A stretch of 64,000 nucleotides of DNA from Lichina pygmaea (lineage: Eukaryota; Ascomycota; Lichinomycetes; Lichinales; Lichinaceae): positions 2,232,001 to 2,296,000 of the forward strand of contig OY730171.1 in assembly GCA_963422465.1 (NCBI GenBank), given 5' to 3'. The notes below the pieces were generated by a model, which made no database searches, was not told the DNA's origin, and was given only the letters and a program-made list of their open reading frames with translations. Every line of letters begins with the position of its first letter. Position 1 is the first letter of the stretch. Positions 48,388 to 58,057 of this stretch are shown one piece after another. A program made the translations under genes and the position numbers.

Positions 48388-49024
48388 TGTTACGACCCAG
48401 GAGGAACACAGTCTTTATACTCACAGAAAGCAGCAGACAGGATACTGGACAGAAGTACCAGGCCACATAACACAGGAAGCAGTCACGTGACTGGTGAGAC
48501 TGACCAGGGGTTGCTTGCCACAGCATGCATATACGTGAGCAAAGTGAGCAGAGCTCACCCAGCTCACCGCAGCATGCATGAACAGTGAGCAAAGTGAGCA
48601 GAGCTTGCCCAGCTTGCTGCAGCATGCATGAACAAGTGAGCAAAGTGAGCAGAGCTCACCCAGCTCACCGCAGCGTGCATGAACAAGTGAGGAAAGTGAG
48701 CAGAGCTCACCCAGCTCACCACAGTGTGCATGAACAGTGAGCAAAGTGAGCAGAGCTCACTGTGCTCACAAACTGAGCACTATATAGTCTGGCGATAGTT
48801 CTCTTATGGAACAATTGTCTTCAACTCATGTTGTGATCCAGACAACTAGATCTACTTCAATACAATCCTTTTGTACGAAGCCATTGATCAGGTGTCACCA
48901 CCACCACGTTCCACCAAACCCCTTCACACTTCTTGACACTCCTCTTCTGCGAGAACCAACCTGCCTTCCACATCTTGCCCTTAATCCTATACTCGGTTAG
49001 GACGGCACGGTACAGACCACAACA
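48388..49024 (+). repeat. 3' LTR of Chr2-C (subfamily 2b)
   Basis: 637 bp partner, 72 bp shorter than the 5' LTR because it lacks two 36 bp units. Near its left edge ctttata (48413-48419) reads TATAAAG on the minus strand, facing the antisense ORF. Confidence 0.93.
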
Positions 49025-49508
49025 TAGTGCCTGGTCAGAGCTGAGTTAGAGGCAATAGAGCTCTCTCTAGAGTTTTAGCATAGCAGTGTGGCAGGTAGAG
49101 AGAAGAAGGCAGTTCTGTGGACTCTAGGAGGCACTACTAGAGATGTTGGGACTGAGTTGGGGTATGGCCAGAAGCACCTGCAGTGGATGTGTGTTCATTG
49201 ATCACTTAGGATTCTAATCCTCAGTGAGAATTTGCTAAGTAGAGCTGCTAAGCTAAGCAGATGACTAAGTGCAGTCAGGTGATGTGGGGTGGCTCAGTCA
49301 CTCATGACACTGTTATCTTCCCTCTCCAACATTGTCCCAATATTGCAATAGTCTCTGCTATAGTCTTGCTATAGCTCTTCCTAGTAAGTCACTTTTAATC
49401 CTGCCCACCTAGCTAGAGTTTACCTCTAGCTAGACTATTCTTTGTGCAAAGCACTACAAGAGCTATAGCTCTTGAATTGGTTCAAGCACAGAACAGTTGG
49501 TGATGTAG
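49025..49508. other. Unclassified repeat-like segment right of Chr2-C
   Basis: This continues the target of Chr2-C insertion; the left half of the target is about 42140-42395. No ORF is seen. On the minus strand the sequence from 49331 starts tgttggagag, which would suit a Ty1/copia-type LTR, but a matching end and TSD were not found. The LTR N begins at 49509. Confidence 0.35.
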
Positions 49509-49872
49509 TGTTGTGGTCTGTACTGTACTGTCCTACCTTAGTGTAGGATTAGGGTGAGATGTGGAAGGCAGATTGGTTTTTACAGAAGAGGAGTGTCAAG
49601 AAGTATAAAGAGGTTTGGTGGAATATAGTGGTGATAACACCTAGTCAGTGGCTTTGTACAAGACTGAGATTTGTATTGAAGTAGACCTAGTTGTCTGGAT
49701 CACAACATAAGTTGAAGATAATTGTTCTATAAGAGAACTATCACCTGACTATAGGGCGGCATAGTGTAGCAGGAAGCTGGTAAGAGTTTCCCACTACGTG
49801 GCACCCATGACCTGGAACTAGTGGTGTCAGGCCTGGAGAACCTGACTAAACTAGTCGTCAGTTCAAATCTGA

Positions 49873-50429
49873 TGTTGCGGTCTGTACTGTACTGTCCTAT
49901 CCGAGTATAGGATTAGGGCGAGAGGTGGAAGGTGGGTTGGTTCTCGCAGGAGAGGAGTGTCAAGGAGCGTGAAGGGGTTTGGTGGAACGTGGTGGTGGTG
50001 ACACCTGATCAATGGCTTCGTACAAAGGATTGTATTGAAGTAGATTTAGTTGTCTGGATCACAACATAAGTTGAAGATGATTGTTCCATAAGGGAACTAT
50101 CGCCAGACTATATAGTGCTGGCCTGTCGAGATGATCAAGATTGTCTCGACAGTCTTGATGTCAAGATGGGTGAGATTGTCTTGACAGTCCCACCATGTTA
50201 TGCACCCTGTGTCAAGACTGGTGAGATTGTCTTGATGCTTCATGCATCATGCGTTGAGACTGGTGAGATTGTCTTGATGCTTCATGCATCATGCGTCGAG
50301 ACTCCCGTGTGTGTCTTGACAGTCACGTGACCCCTTGTTGGTTGGTCACTTGACTTCCATGGTGTCCTCTTGCCTGGCCCACAGCCTGATTACCTATAAA
50401 TGAGTGGCTCCCATCCCTGGGTCGTAACA
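49873..50429 (-). repeat. 3' LTR of Chr2-B
   Basis: 557 bp, subfamily 2a, with one 42 bp tandem unit fewer than its partner. It carries TATATAG (about 50108) for the sense direction and TATAAAT (50395-50401) on the plus strand near its edge. Confidence 0.93.
50395..50401 (+). promoter_or_regulatory. Inward TATA box facing the antisense ORF
   Basis: TATAAAT on the plus strand, 73 nt before the ATG of the antisense ORF. It is followed by the pyrimidine-rich complement of the polypurine tract. The same motif is at 4926-4932, at 20968-20974 (minus) and, as TATAAAG, at 48413-48419 (minus) in the otherwise different subfamily 2b. A promoter role is inferred. Confidence 0.5.
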
Positions 50430-50473
50430 CTACTCTCCTCTCCTTCATTCATCATCCCGATGAATTCTTGAGT

Positions 50474-50974
50474 ATGTCTGCAAAATCACGTGCCTCTGCT
50501 TACCAAAACCAACTGGCAGCCCAGATCTGTGATCATAACTTTGTGTTGCTTGCTCTGTGTGACTTCTGTGTTTTGAACCACAAGCCCTGCTTCCGAATGT
50601 CTGACGACAACAATAAGTTGAAGTGCGCTGAGTGCACTCATCGGGGAAAGTCCTGTGTGTCACTTTCTTGGGAGTCGCTGAACATGACTTGGGATAACCT
50701 TCACAAGGATTTGGCTGTTGATGAGGCCAAGCGGGATGCTCTTGTCAAGCAGCTTGCCAAGCTGCAGGCTTGTGTGTCCCGAAAGCGAAAGGTTCTTGAG
50801 GGTGCTGAGGGTCAAGCAAAGAAGAAGCTCCAGTGCCTTGTTGCTGAAATGGAGGTGGATAGTGAAGACTTGTCGGCGACAGTCATTGATGCATCCGCGC
50901 TGCAGGCCGAGCTGTTCAGTCCTGCTCCTGCCAGAACTGCTGCAGGAGGAGCTGGCAGTTCGCGAGGTTCCTGA
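50474..50974 (+). CDS. Antisense Zn2Cys6 / coiled-coil ORF of Chr2-B
   Basis: 166 codons, unbroken, transcribed opposite to gag-pol and next to the 3' LTR. Cysteines C29, C32, C39, C51, C54 and C61 fit C-x2-C-x6-C-x11-C-x2-C-x6-C, the spacing of fungal GAL4-type binuclear zinc clusters. The loop is less basic than in typical DNA-binding members. A segment with leucine heptads follows (about 75-125), then an Ala/Ser/Gly-rich C-terminus. Its 3' end abuts or overlaps the pol 3' end. Likely a nuclear DNA-binding or regulatory protein; function is inferred only. An ATG at 50474 is preferred over the upstream TTG. Confidence 0.7.
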   Translation: MSAKSRASAYQNQLAAQICDHNFVLLALCDFCVLNHKPCFRMSDDNNKLKCAECTHRGKSCVSLSWESLNMTWDNLHKDLAVDEAKRDALVKQLAKLQACVSRKRKVLEGAEGQAKKKLQCLVAEMEVDSEDLSATVIDASALQAELFSPAPARTAAGGAGSSRGS

Positions 50975-52036
50975 GTGGCTCCCAGGTATTTTCCGAGTCT
51001 GGGTAGTCTTTCCACTTGACAAGGTATCACTGACCTTTTCTCTTCAGGATCTGTTCAGCCTCGAATTCCTGTTCTTCCTCTGGTTGGTAATGAAATGTTT
51101 CCTGCAAGGGTGTGCTCTGGTCAGCTAATTTGATCATTGAGATGTGAAAGTTTGGGTGTACCCGAGCGTCTCTCAGTAGTCGCAGTCTGATGTTGACTGG
51201 TCCGGCTTTTTCTTTGACTGAAAATAGTCTGACCTTGACATGGTCCAGTTTCTTTGTTCTTGGTTTCTTTGTTTTCCAATTTCTTGTGAGGAGGTAGACT
51301 TTATCCCCCTTCTTTAGCTGAGGTGCCATTTTTGATTTCTTGTCCATTTGACGTTGCATTCTTTCTGAGGTCTCTTGAAGGTAGTGCCTCATCATCGTGT
51401 GTGTTTGTCGTAGGAGCTTGTCGTGTTGGAGTGCTTTCTCTGCGTTTGGTGAAGCTCTGCTTGGCATCCCGATGTTCGCATGTTGTCCAAAATTGGCAAA
51501 AATGGCGATTCCTTTGTTGAGTCTGATCTGTGCTGGTTGATTGCCAGCTGTGCCACCGGTAATAACTGTGCCCAATTGCTGTGGGTCTTGTTGATGTAAT
51601 ACTGTAAGTAAGTCTCCAGGACTTGGTTTGCTCGCTCTGTCTGGCTGTCAGTTCGTGGATGATAGGCCGTAGACATTTTGGGTTTTGTTCCCATGGCTGC
51701 ACTGATTGTCTTCCAGTAGTTGGATGTGAAGAGTTTATCTCTGTCTGTAATGATCGTGATCGGAACTCCGTGGTCTCTGACCAATCTGTCCAGTAAGAGG
51801 TGTCCCAACTGTTCTGCTGTGTGGGTTTCCTTGAATAGTACTGCTATTAGATATTTTGTGAATCTGTCCACTATCACCATAATCAAGTCGTAGGTGATTC
51901 CTGTGACTGGGTCTTTGGACTTGGGTAGCTTTGTGATGAAGTCCATTGACATGTCTTCCCACAGGCCTTTCGGTATCATGTTCGGGTGTCCTTCTCCGTA
52001 TAGCTTATATCTTCCATGTTTGTTTTTCTGGCATAG

Positions 52037-52474
52037 TGTTAAGGTCTAGGCCGGAACAGCCCAGGTAAGCGAGGGAGAGGTGTTAGTCATGCGGAACAAC
52101 ATCCGACCGATCCGGTGGACGAGCAAGAGCTAAGCGAGGAGCTTGTCCGGTGGACAAGCAAGAGCTAAGCGAGGAGCTCGTCCGGTGGACGAGCAGGAGC
52201 TAAGCGAGGAGCTCGTCCGGTGGACAAGCAGGAGCTAAGCGAGGAGCTCGTCCACGCAAAAGGATGATACCCCTCAAGGAGACCCCCCCCCTGGGGCATC
52301 TGTATAAAGACCCCCAAAGAGCCCAGAGAGATTAGCTCTCCAGGCTGAACGCACATTACAAGCGACAATAGCAAGAGAGTTACCCCACTTGCTATTCATC
52401 TATTGAGTCCCTGCCCTCCTCAGTCGAAGACAGGACCACCCACATTCTGTGTGAATGTGGACTGGCCTTTAACA
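52037..52474 (+). repeat. 5' LTR of Chr1-R
   Basis: 438 bp, TG...CA. Four roughly 35 bp units (52112-52253) each carry the inverted repeat gctcgtcc-ggt-ggacgagc or its CpG-decayed form. TATAAAG is at 52303-52309, and the segment aggctgaa (52342-52349), 39 nt downstream, can pair with the priming site. Confidence 0.95.
52303..52349 (+). promoter_or_regulatory. Sense TATA box and inferred transcript start of Chr1-R
   Basis: TATAAAG at 52303-52309. The inferred RNA 5' end is at about 52342, because aggctgaa there is complementary to ttcagcct at 52477-52484, just inside the LTR. The same arrangement occurs in Chr1-L. Confidence 0.5.
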
Positions 52475-52476
52475 GT

Positions 52477-52484
52477 TTCAGCCT
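52477..52484 (+). promoter_or_regulatory. Putative self-priming primer-binding site of Chr1-R
   Basis: ttcagcct starts 2 nt after the LTR end and is the perfect complement of aggctgaa in the LTR. No match to a common tRNA 3' end was noticed. Self-priming is known for the Tf1/sushi group of fungal Ty3 elements. Confidence 0.5.
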
Positions 52485-52512
52485 CTAACACATAGGACAC
52501 CAGCTCAATACG

Positions 52513-53400
52513 ATGGCAGATCCACGCAGCCCTACCCCTTCGCAGGCAGGCCAAGTTCGGGCTGCGCCTCAGGCGCAAGCCCAGGAACCACCTGTCCCTA
52601 CCACCCTCACCTTACCTCCAAAGCTGTTGAAGGTAGGTACGCCGAAGAGGTACGATGGATCACAAGAGGGATTGGAATTATTCTTCTCTCAGCTTGAGCT
52701 TTACTACAGATTCAACACCGCACAATTCCCTACAGAACAGGAGAAGGTGCTGTTCACAGCTTCCTACCTGGACGGACCAACATTTGCCTGGTTTAATGTC
52801 TACCTACAAGACTTCCTCGACAACAAGGAAGACCCCTCTAGCATGGAGACCACGACACGGCAGATCATTGGGAGATTCTCTACCTTCAAGACCCAGATGA
52901 AGAAGACCTTCAGGGTCATTGATGAAGAACAAGATGCGGAACAAAAGCTCCAAGCACTACGGCAGACAGGGTCAGCATCAGACTTCGCGGCAAAGTTCCA
53001 ACAGTTGTCAGTGAGGACGCAATGGGGAGACAGTGCCTTGACGGCACTATTCTACCAAGCTCTCAAGGAACAAGTCAAGGATGACATTGCACGAGGAGAC
53101 TGACCCACCGACCTCGAGGATATGATTGACACAGCAGTACACATCGACGACCGACAATTTGAACAAGAACTCGAGAAGTGAGGCAAGCATGCAAGGCCAT
53201 GGGGCAAAAAGACAGTGCCAGCACAAGACAAGTACAGCTTGACACCCATGGAGATTGATGCAACAACACCACAGGCAACAAAGAAGAAAGAAACACGGAA
53301 GTGTTACAATTGCCAGAAGGTAGGACACCTCGCAGCCAACTGCCAAAGCAAGAAGAAGAAGGAAGGCAAGAGTAAGCAGTTGAATGCCACTGGTGCCTGG
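52513..53400 (+). pseudogene. Chr1-R gag region
   Basis: Starts at the ATG 39 nt after the LTR. Capsid-like sequence (GLELFFSQLELYYRFNTAQF, AWFNVYLQDFL, FAAKFQQLSVRTQWGDSAL) is followed by the CCHC knuckle CYNCQKVGHLAANC (about 53300-53341). Related gag lies in Chr1-L. It is a fossil. Confidence 0.88.
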
Positions 53401-53805
53401 AAAGGCAAGGGCATTCAGGAGCCACCGAGGGCTCCCAGAGGCACACTACCCATGAACCGGTCAGAAGCAACACTCCTCGGACAGGAGGACAATCTCAGAC
53501 AGCACATTGAAAGACTGGAGAACAATCTGCAGAGGTCACTGGAGGACCTGCACGCAATCCAAGACCAGATCGATAAGGTTCATTGGGAGGATGACCTGAT
53601 CTCCGAATTTGACACAACAGACTACGAGATTGATATAACCGGCATGCCACCAGTTCCCGAGACACCACTACTCCGACGACAGGATGCGACCTTGTCGGAG
53701 GACGGCAAAGCAAGAGTGACACGATGGGTGGACGACACCATCAGCATCTCACAGCCCCGAGACATCACAGCGCAAGTGGACTATCACCAGGCTACGACAC
53801 CAGCC

Positions 53806-54012
53806 TGCGGACATCCTTATTGGAAAGGATGCGAGGACCACCACTGCAAGGAACATCTCCTAGAGAAAAGGAGAAGGCACTACTTCCCTGGCCCAGAATA
53901 CCACAAGAAAGCCTGGAGCATCAAGCACCAGCTAAGCCAGCAAGGGAAAGAACACGATGACTGCGGAGAAGACGCATGGGAGCTATGCTTCACCGAAAAA
54001 TGTGAAAGACAC
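53806..54012 (+). other. Tandem C-x7-C-x4-C-x2-H module of Chr1-R
   Basis: Two units, CGHPYWKGCEDHHCKEH and CGEDAWELCFTEKCERH, with FPG between them. The same two units, in the same order and with the same FPG, occur in Chr2 (about 60800-61050 in B), where a further partial unit precedes them. It lies between the Gag knuckle and the protease. A zinc-binding role is inferred from the Cys/His spacing. Confidence 0.65.
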
Positions 54013-54049
54013 GCGGCAGAACGCCAGGCTCAGGGCCTTGGTTGTTCAA

Positions 54050-57000
54050 AAAACTAGCAGTGCTCTTCAAATCCGGAGTCGGAAGAGCAGGCAAGACAAC
54101 ACTCCGGAGAGAAGGGGTCGAGCAGAGCCTTGACACAACAGCCTGCAGTCCGCATTTTCGCATCAGGATGAGAGTCAACAGGCATCTGACAAATGCCATG
54201 ATCAACTCTGGAGCTACTGGCAACTTCATGTCAGAAAGTTTTGCCAGGAAGCACAAGATCCTGACTCAGGAAAAGAGGAATCCATACCAACTAACAGTAG
54301 TGGACAGGACACCACTCTCCAACAACCAAGGATGAGTGACGAAGGAGACCAAGAACCTACGACTGTGTGTCGACAGTACGACAATCAGATCAGAAGAATT
54401 CGACTTGGTCCAGATACCACATGAAGTTATATTGGGTCTTCCGTGGTTGGAAAGTCAAAACCCAAGGATCGACTGGAAAAGAAGGCACCTAGTCTTTCTG
54501 AAGAGGAGTCTGGCAACTCGAGCAGAGCCAGAGAAAGTGAGAATCAAAGAAATCTCATATGCAGGGTGGAAGAAGCACCACCGGCGAGGGCAAGCCTATG
54601 TGGCTTGGATGAAGCCCCGAAACCATCAACTTTGCACCACACATGACGCCGTGGGCGAGACTCAGGCACCGCAGCTGCCAAGTGAGTATAAAGACTACCA
54701 GGAGATGTTTGGTGAGGAAGCGGTCGCAACGCTACCAGAACACCAAGAGTGGGATCACGAAATTCTGCTGGAAGACAGAAAAAAACCCACACATAGCCCT
54801 ATTTACGCTCTATCAGCAAAGGAGCTTGAGGCCTTAAGAGATTACCTGGACGAGAACCTAGCGAAAGGGTTCATAAGACCTTCAACATCACCGGCCGGAT
54901 ACCCGATATTGTTTGTGCCAAAGAAGGACAGCAAATTACGACTGTGTGTCAACTACCGGCAGCTTAATGCGATCACGATTAAGAATCACTACCCGCTACC
55001 ATTAATATCGGAAATCCAGGACTGAATCCAAGGAGCCAAGTGGTTTACCAAGTTTGACATCCGAGGCACTTTCAATCTGGTTAGGATGAAAGATGGCGAA
55101 GAATGGAAGACAGCCTTTCGTACGAGGTACAGGCATTACGAGTATACTGTTATGCCATTCAGCCTTACGAATGCACCGGCGACATTCCAATCACTCATTA
55201 ACACCATCCTCCGACAATACCTGGATATATTTGTTACCGCTTATATTGACGATGTCTTGGTTTACACCAATGGAACCCTGGAGGAGCACAGACAGCATGT
55301 CAAGAAGATCCTACATGCACTCCAAGAAGCAGGAATAAGGTTATGCCTTGATAAGAGTGTCTTCCACGTGAAAGAAGTGGAATATTTGGGGTTGATCCTG
55401 ACGACGGAAGGAATCCGTATGGACAATACAAAGATCACGGCAGTACGAGACTGGCCAACACCCAAAAACCTCAAAGAAGTCCAATCCTTCCTGGGATTTG
55501 CGAACTTCTACCGACGATTCATCAAGGAGTACTCAAGGACAGCAGTACCCTTGACTGAACTAACAAAGAAGGAAGAAACCTTCACATGGGGGAACAGCCA
55601 AGAGAGAGTGTTCCAGGAGCTGAAAGAGAAGTTCACCTCCGCACCCATACTGGCATCATTTGATCCCGGACAGTGGATCATCATGGAGACAGATGCCTCA
55701 GACCAAGCACTTGGATCTTGCTTGTGTCAACCAGACGCCGAAAACCGCCTACACCCTGTCGCATACCGATCAAGAAAGTTCTCTGGCCCAGAACTCAGGT
55801 ACGATGTTCACGACAAGGAGTTGTTAGCGATTGTCGACGCATTCCAGGAGTGGAGACCTTACCTGGAAGGAGCAAAGTACACAGTGGACATGTACTCAGA
55901 CCACAAGAATTTGGCTTACTTCACAACAACGAAGAAGCTAAACAGACGACAAGTCCGATGGGCGGAGCTTTTAGCTTCATACGACTTCCAGATCTTCTAT
56001 CGAAAAGGATCAGAAAACGCACGAGCGGACGCGCTTAGCAGACGGCCTGATATGACAACAGACAACACGACAGAAGAGCGCCCAATCCTTGTGACAAAAG
56101 AACAAACTCTGGTCTATGCTCAACCTCAGTTAGCGAAAACTGAAGAAATGGGTGCACTCCTGACCCTAGGCCACAACGTTGCGGCCACGAACAAGGAAGA
56201 AGTGCCAGAGAGTGCACAAGAGGATGTGATTTGACAACATCACGATGGACCTCTACACAGACATCCTGGGCAAGACAAGACCCTGGAAAAGATCTGGAGA
56301 TGTTACCACTTCAACAGAATGAAGCGGAAAGTGACAGAATTTATTCGCAACTGCGAAGAGTGTGCGAAAAACAAACTGTCACGCCACAAACCCTATGGAG
56401 AGAGTCAACAAATAGACCTCCCAGAAGCGGCTTGGGATACCATCACAATAGATTTTGTGGTGAAGCTGCCGAGGTCAGAGGACCCGGTAACAAAGGTGAA
56501 ATATGACAGTATCTTGGTGGTTGTTGACAAACTCACCAAATACGCTCACCTGATCCTGTGGCGAGAGACAGGAACAGCGAGCGAACTTGCCAATGTCCTG
56601 CTCAAAGAATTGGTTAGCCAGTGAGGGCTACCCATGAAGATTATCTCAGATCGAGACAAACTCTTCACCTCGAAATTCTGGAACACGTGGACAAGACAGC
56701 TAGGGATAGACACGAGGATGTCTACTGCCTACCATCCACAAACAGACAGACAAACTGAGAGAACAAACCAGACGATGGAACAGTACCTACGCCACTACGT
56801 CAACCACCGACAGGACGATTGGGTAGAACTACTACCAATGGCTCAGTTTGCGTACAACGATCAGCAACACAGTGTGACAGGCATGACGCCGTTCTTTGCG
56901 AACTACGGCAGAAACCCCCGCTGGGAAGCGATGGCGGCTGGAAGTGGCACTTCAACAAACATCGAAAAACTCACTGCTATGCATGAGGAAATGAAGACTG

Positions 57001-57587
57001 CAATTGAATCTGCACAAAAGACAACAAGCCACCGCCTAAACAGCAAAAGGTTGAAGGGACCAACCCTGGAGAGGGGGGATAAGGTCTATTTGTCAACAAA
57101 AAACCTGCGCTCGAAGCGACCGAGCAAAAAGCTGGATCATGTACGAATCAGACTGTTTGAGATTGAGAAGCACACTGGAGAAGTCAACTACCGACTGAGA
57201 CTGCCAAAAAAGACACGGATACACCGAGTATTCCATGTCTTGCTGCTCAAGCCAGCACCCAGCGATGCAGCAATCAAAACAGAATGGCACTTTGAGGACG
57301 ACAAAGAAGAGTACAATGTCGAAAGAATCCTAGACAGCCGGAGAAACAGACAGAAAACTGAGTACCTGGTGAAGTGGTTAGGATTTGACGAAGAGGAGAA
57401 TTCGTGGGAACCAACCGAGAACTTCAGCTCTGCGATGAACCAGAAACTGGTGGATTACCACCGAGCAAATCCGCAGCGACCAGGTCTGACGGAGACAACG
57501 GCTCGAGAGAAGCCAAAGCCTCCGAAGAGAAGACGTCCTCAAAGGATGGTGGAGCAGCAGCTTGACAGGCCTCCCGTTCGCGGATAA
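54050..57587 (+). pseudogene. Chr1-R pol region (protease, RT, RNase H, integrase, chromodomain)
   Basis: Protease with INSGATGNFM (about 54200), reverse transcriptase (about 54800-55480), RNase H (about 55680-56040), integrase zinc finger (about 56250-56390) and catalytic core with TIDFVVKLP and HPQTDRQTERTNQ (about 56440-56780). A C-terminal chromodomain follows (YLVKWLGFDEEENSWEP, about 57361-57411). Chromodomains of this group steer integration to heterochromatin, which fits the nesting here. It is a fossil. Confidence 0.9.
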
Positions 57588-57996
57588 CGCGGAGGGCCTC
57601 TTGTTCCTGAGCATCAAGAGACTCTTGATCCTCAATGGATGACAGCTCACGACAGATGGCATCAGCCTCCTTCTGTGAGAGATGACCCAGCTGCCGGCGG
57701 AGGCAGATCTGCCGGGGAAGCAGCTTTGACAGTTGGTCATCAGTCTCCCGCAGCTGAGCCTCAAGCTGCTCGCGCTCAAGCTCCATCTTCTTCCATTCTG
57801 ATTCCGAGAGATGAAGGTCACAGCGACGACCTTTCTTGATGCACTGACGACAAAAAGACGATGCGGAACTCACGACACACTTGGCGTGGTCGCGACAACA
57901 AGCACCGCATGCGATCTTTGATTCCTTGCCCATTTTGCCAACACGACAAGAGAGAAAACCACAGCGATGAGTTCGAGTTGTCTGGCTTTGGTTCAT
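57424..57996 (-). CDS. Antisense Zn2Cys6 / coiled-coil ORF of Chr1-R
   Basis: 190 codons, unbroken, on the strand opposite to gag-pol, overlapping the last 164 bases of pol and ending 62 bases before the 3' LTR. Cysteines C30, C33, C40, C49, C52 and C59 fit C-x2-C-x6-C-x8-C-x2-C-x6-C, the GAL4-type zinc-cluster spacing. A strongly charged leucine-rich segment (about 66-150) should form a coiled coil. The C-terminus is acidic and proline/serine-rich (PPSFEDVFSSEALASLEPLS), like an activation region. Outside the cluster it has little obvious identity with the Chr2 ORF. Function is inferred only. Confidence 0.72.
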   Translation of the reverse strand: MNQSQTTRTHRCGFLSCRVGKMGKESKIACGACCRDHAKCVVSSASSFCRQCIKKGRRCDLHLSESEWKKMELEREQLEAQLRETDDQLSKLLPRQICLRRQLGHLSQKEADAICRELSSIEDQESLDAQEQEALRVIREREACQAAAPPSFEDVFSSEALASLEPLSPSDLVAADLLGGNPPVSGSSQS

Positions 57997-58057
57997 GGCA
58001 AAAGAGGAGCAGGAACAAAAAGGATCTGGGGACAGAACCCTTGGAGGGAGGGGATAG

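Larger units (their letters stand above)
42396..49024 (+). mobile_element. Chr2-C, Ty3/Gypsy chromovirus fossil, structurally complete
   Basis: 6629 bp, flanked by the 5 bp TSD tagtg (42391-42395 and 49025-49029). Parts: 5' LTR 42396-43104; priming site 43107-43114; gag from 43123 with CCHC knuckle CYTCGKLGHIVKDC (about 43885-43930); Cys/His module (about 44230-44560); protease with DSGASGN (about 44730); reverse transcriptase (about 45280-45990); RNase H (about 46240-46590); integrase (about 46620-47700); chromodomain (about 47840-47935); antisense ORF; polypurine tract (48370-48387); 3' LTR 48388-49024. It is broken in more than ten places. The LTRs belong to subfamily 2b, which differs from 2a in its tandem-repeat block. 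Confidence 0.95.

Noticed and set aside
49025-49331. Ty1/copia-type LTR on the minus strand
   Set aside because: A tgttggagag start is suggestive, but no matching terminus, partner LTR or TSD was found on either side of Chr2-C.
49754-49872. Possible functional tRNA gene
   Set aside because: The A and B boxes are about 100 bp apart, no acceptor stem pairs across the segment, and it is joined to a LINE-like tail and flanked by a SINE TSD.
52112-52253. Apparent compensatory changes in the Chr1 LTR hairpins
   Set aside because: CpG decay on each strand turns ctcgtcc/ggacgag into cttgtcc/ggacaag symmetrically, so pairing changes do not prove selection on structure.
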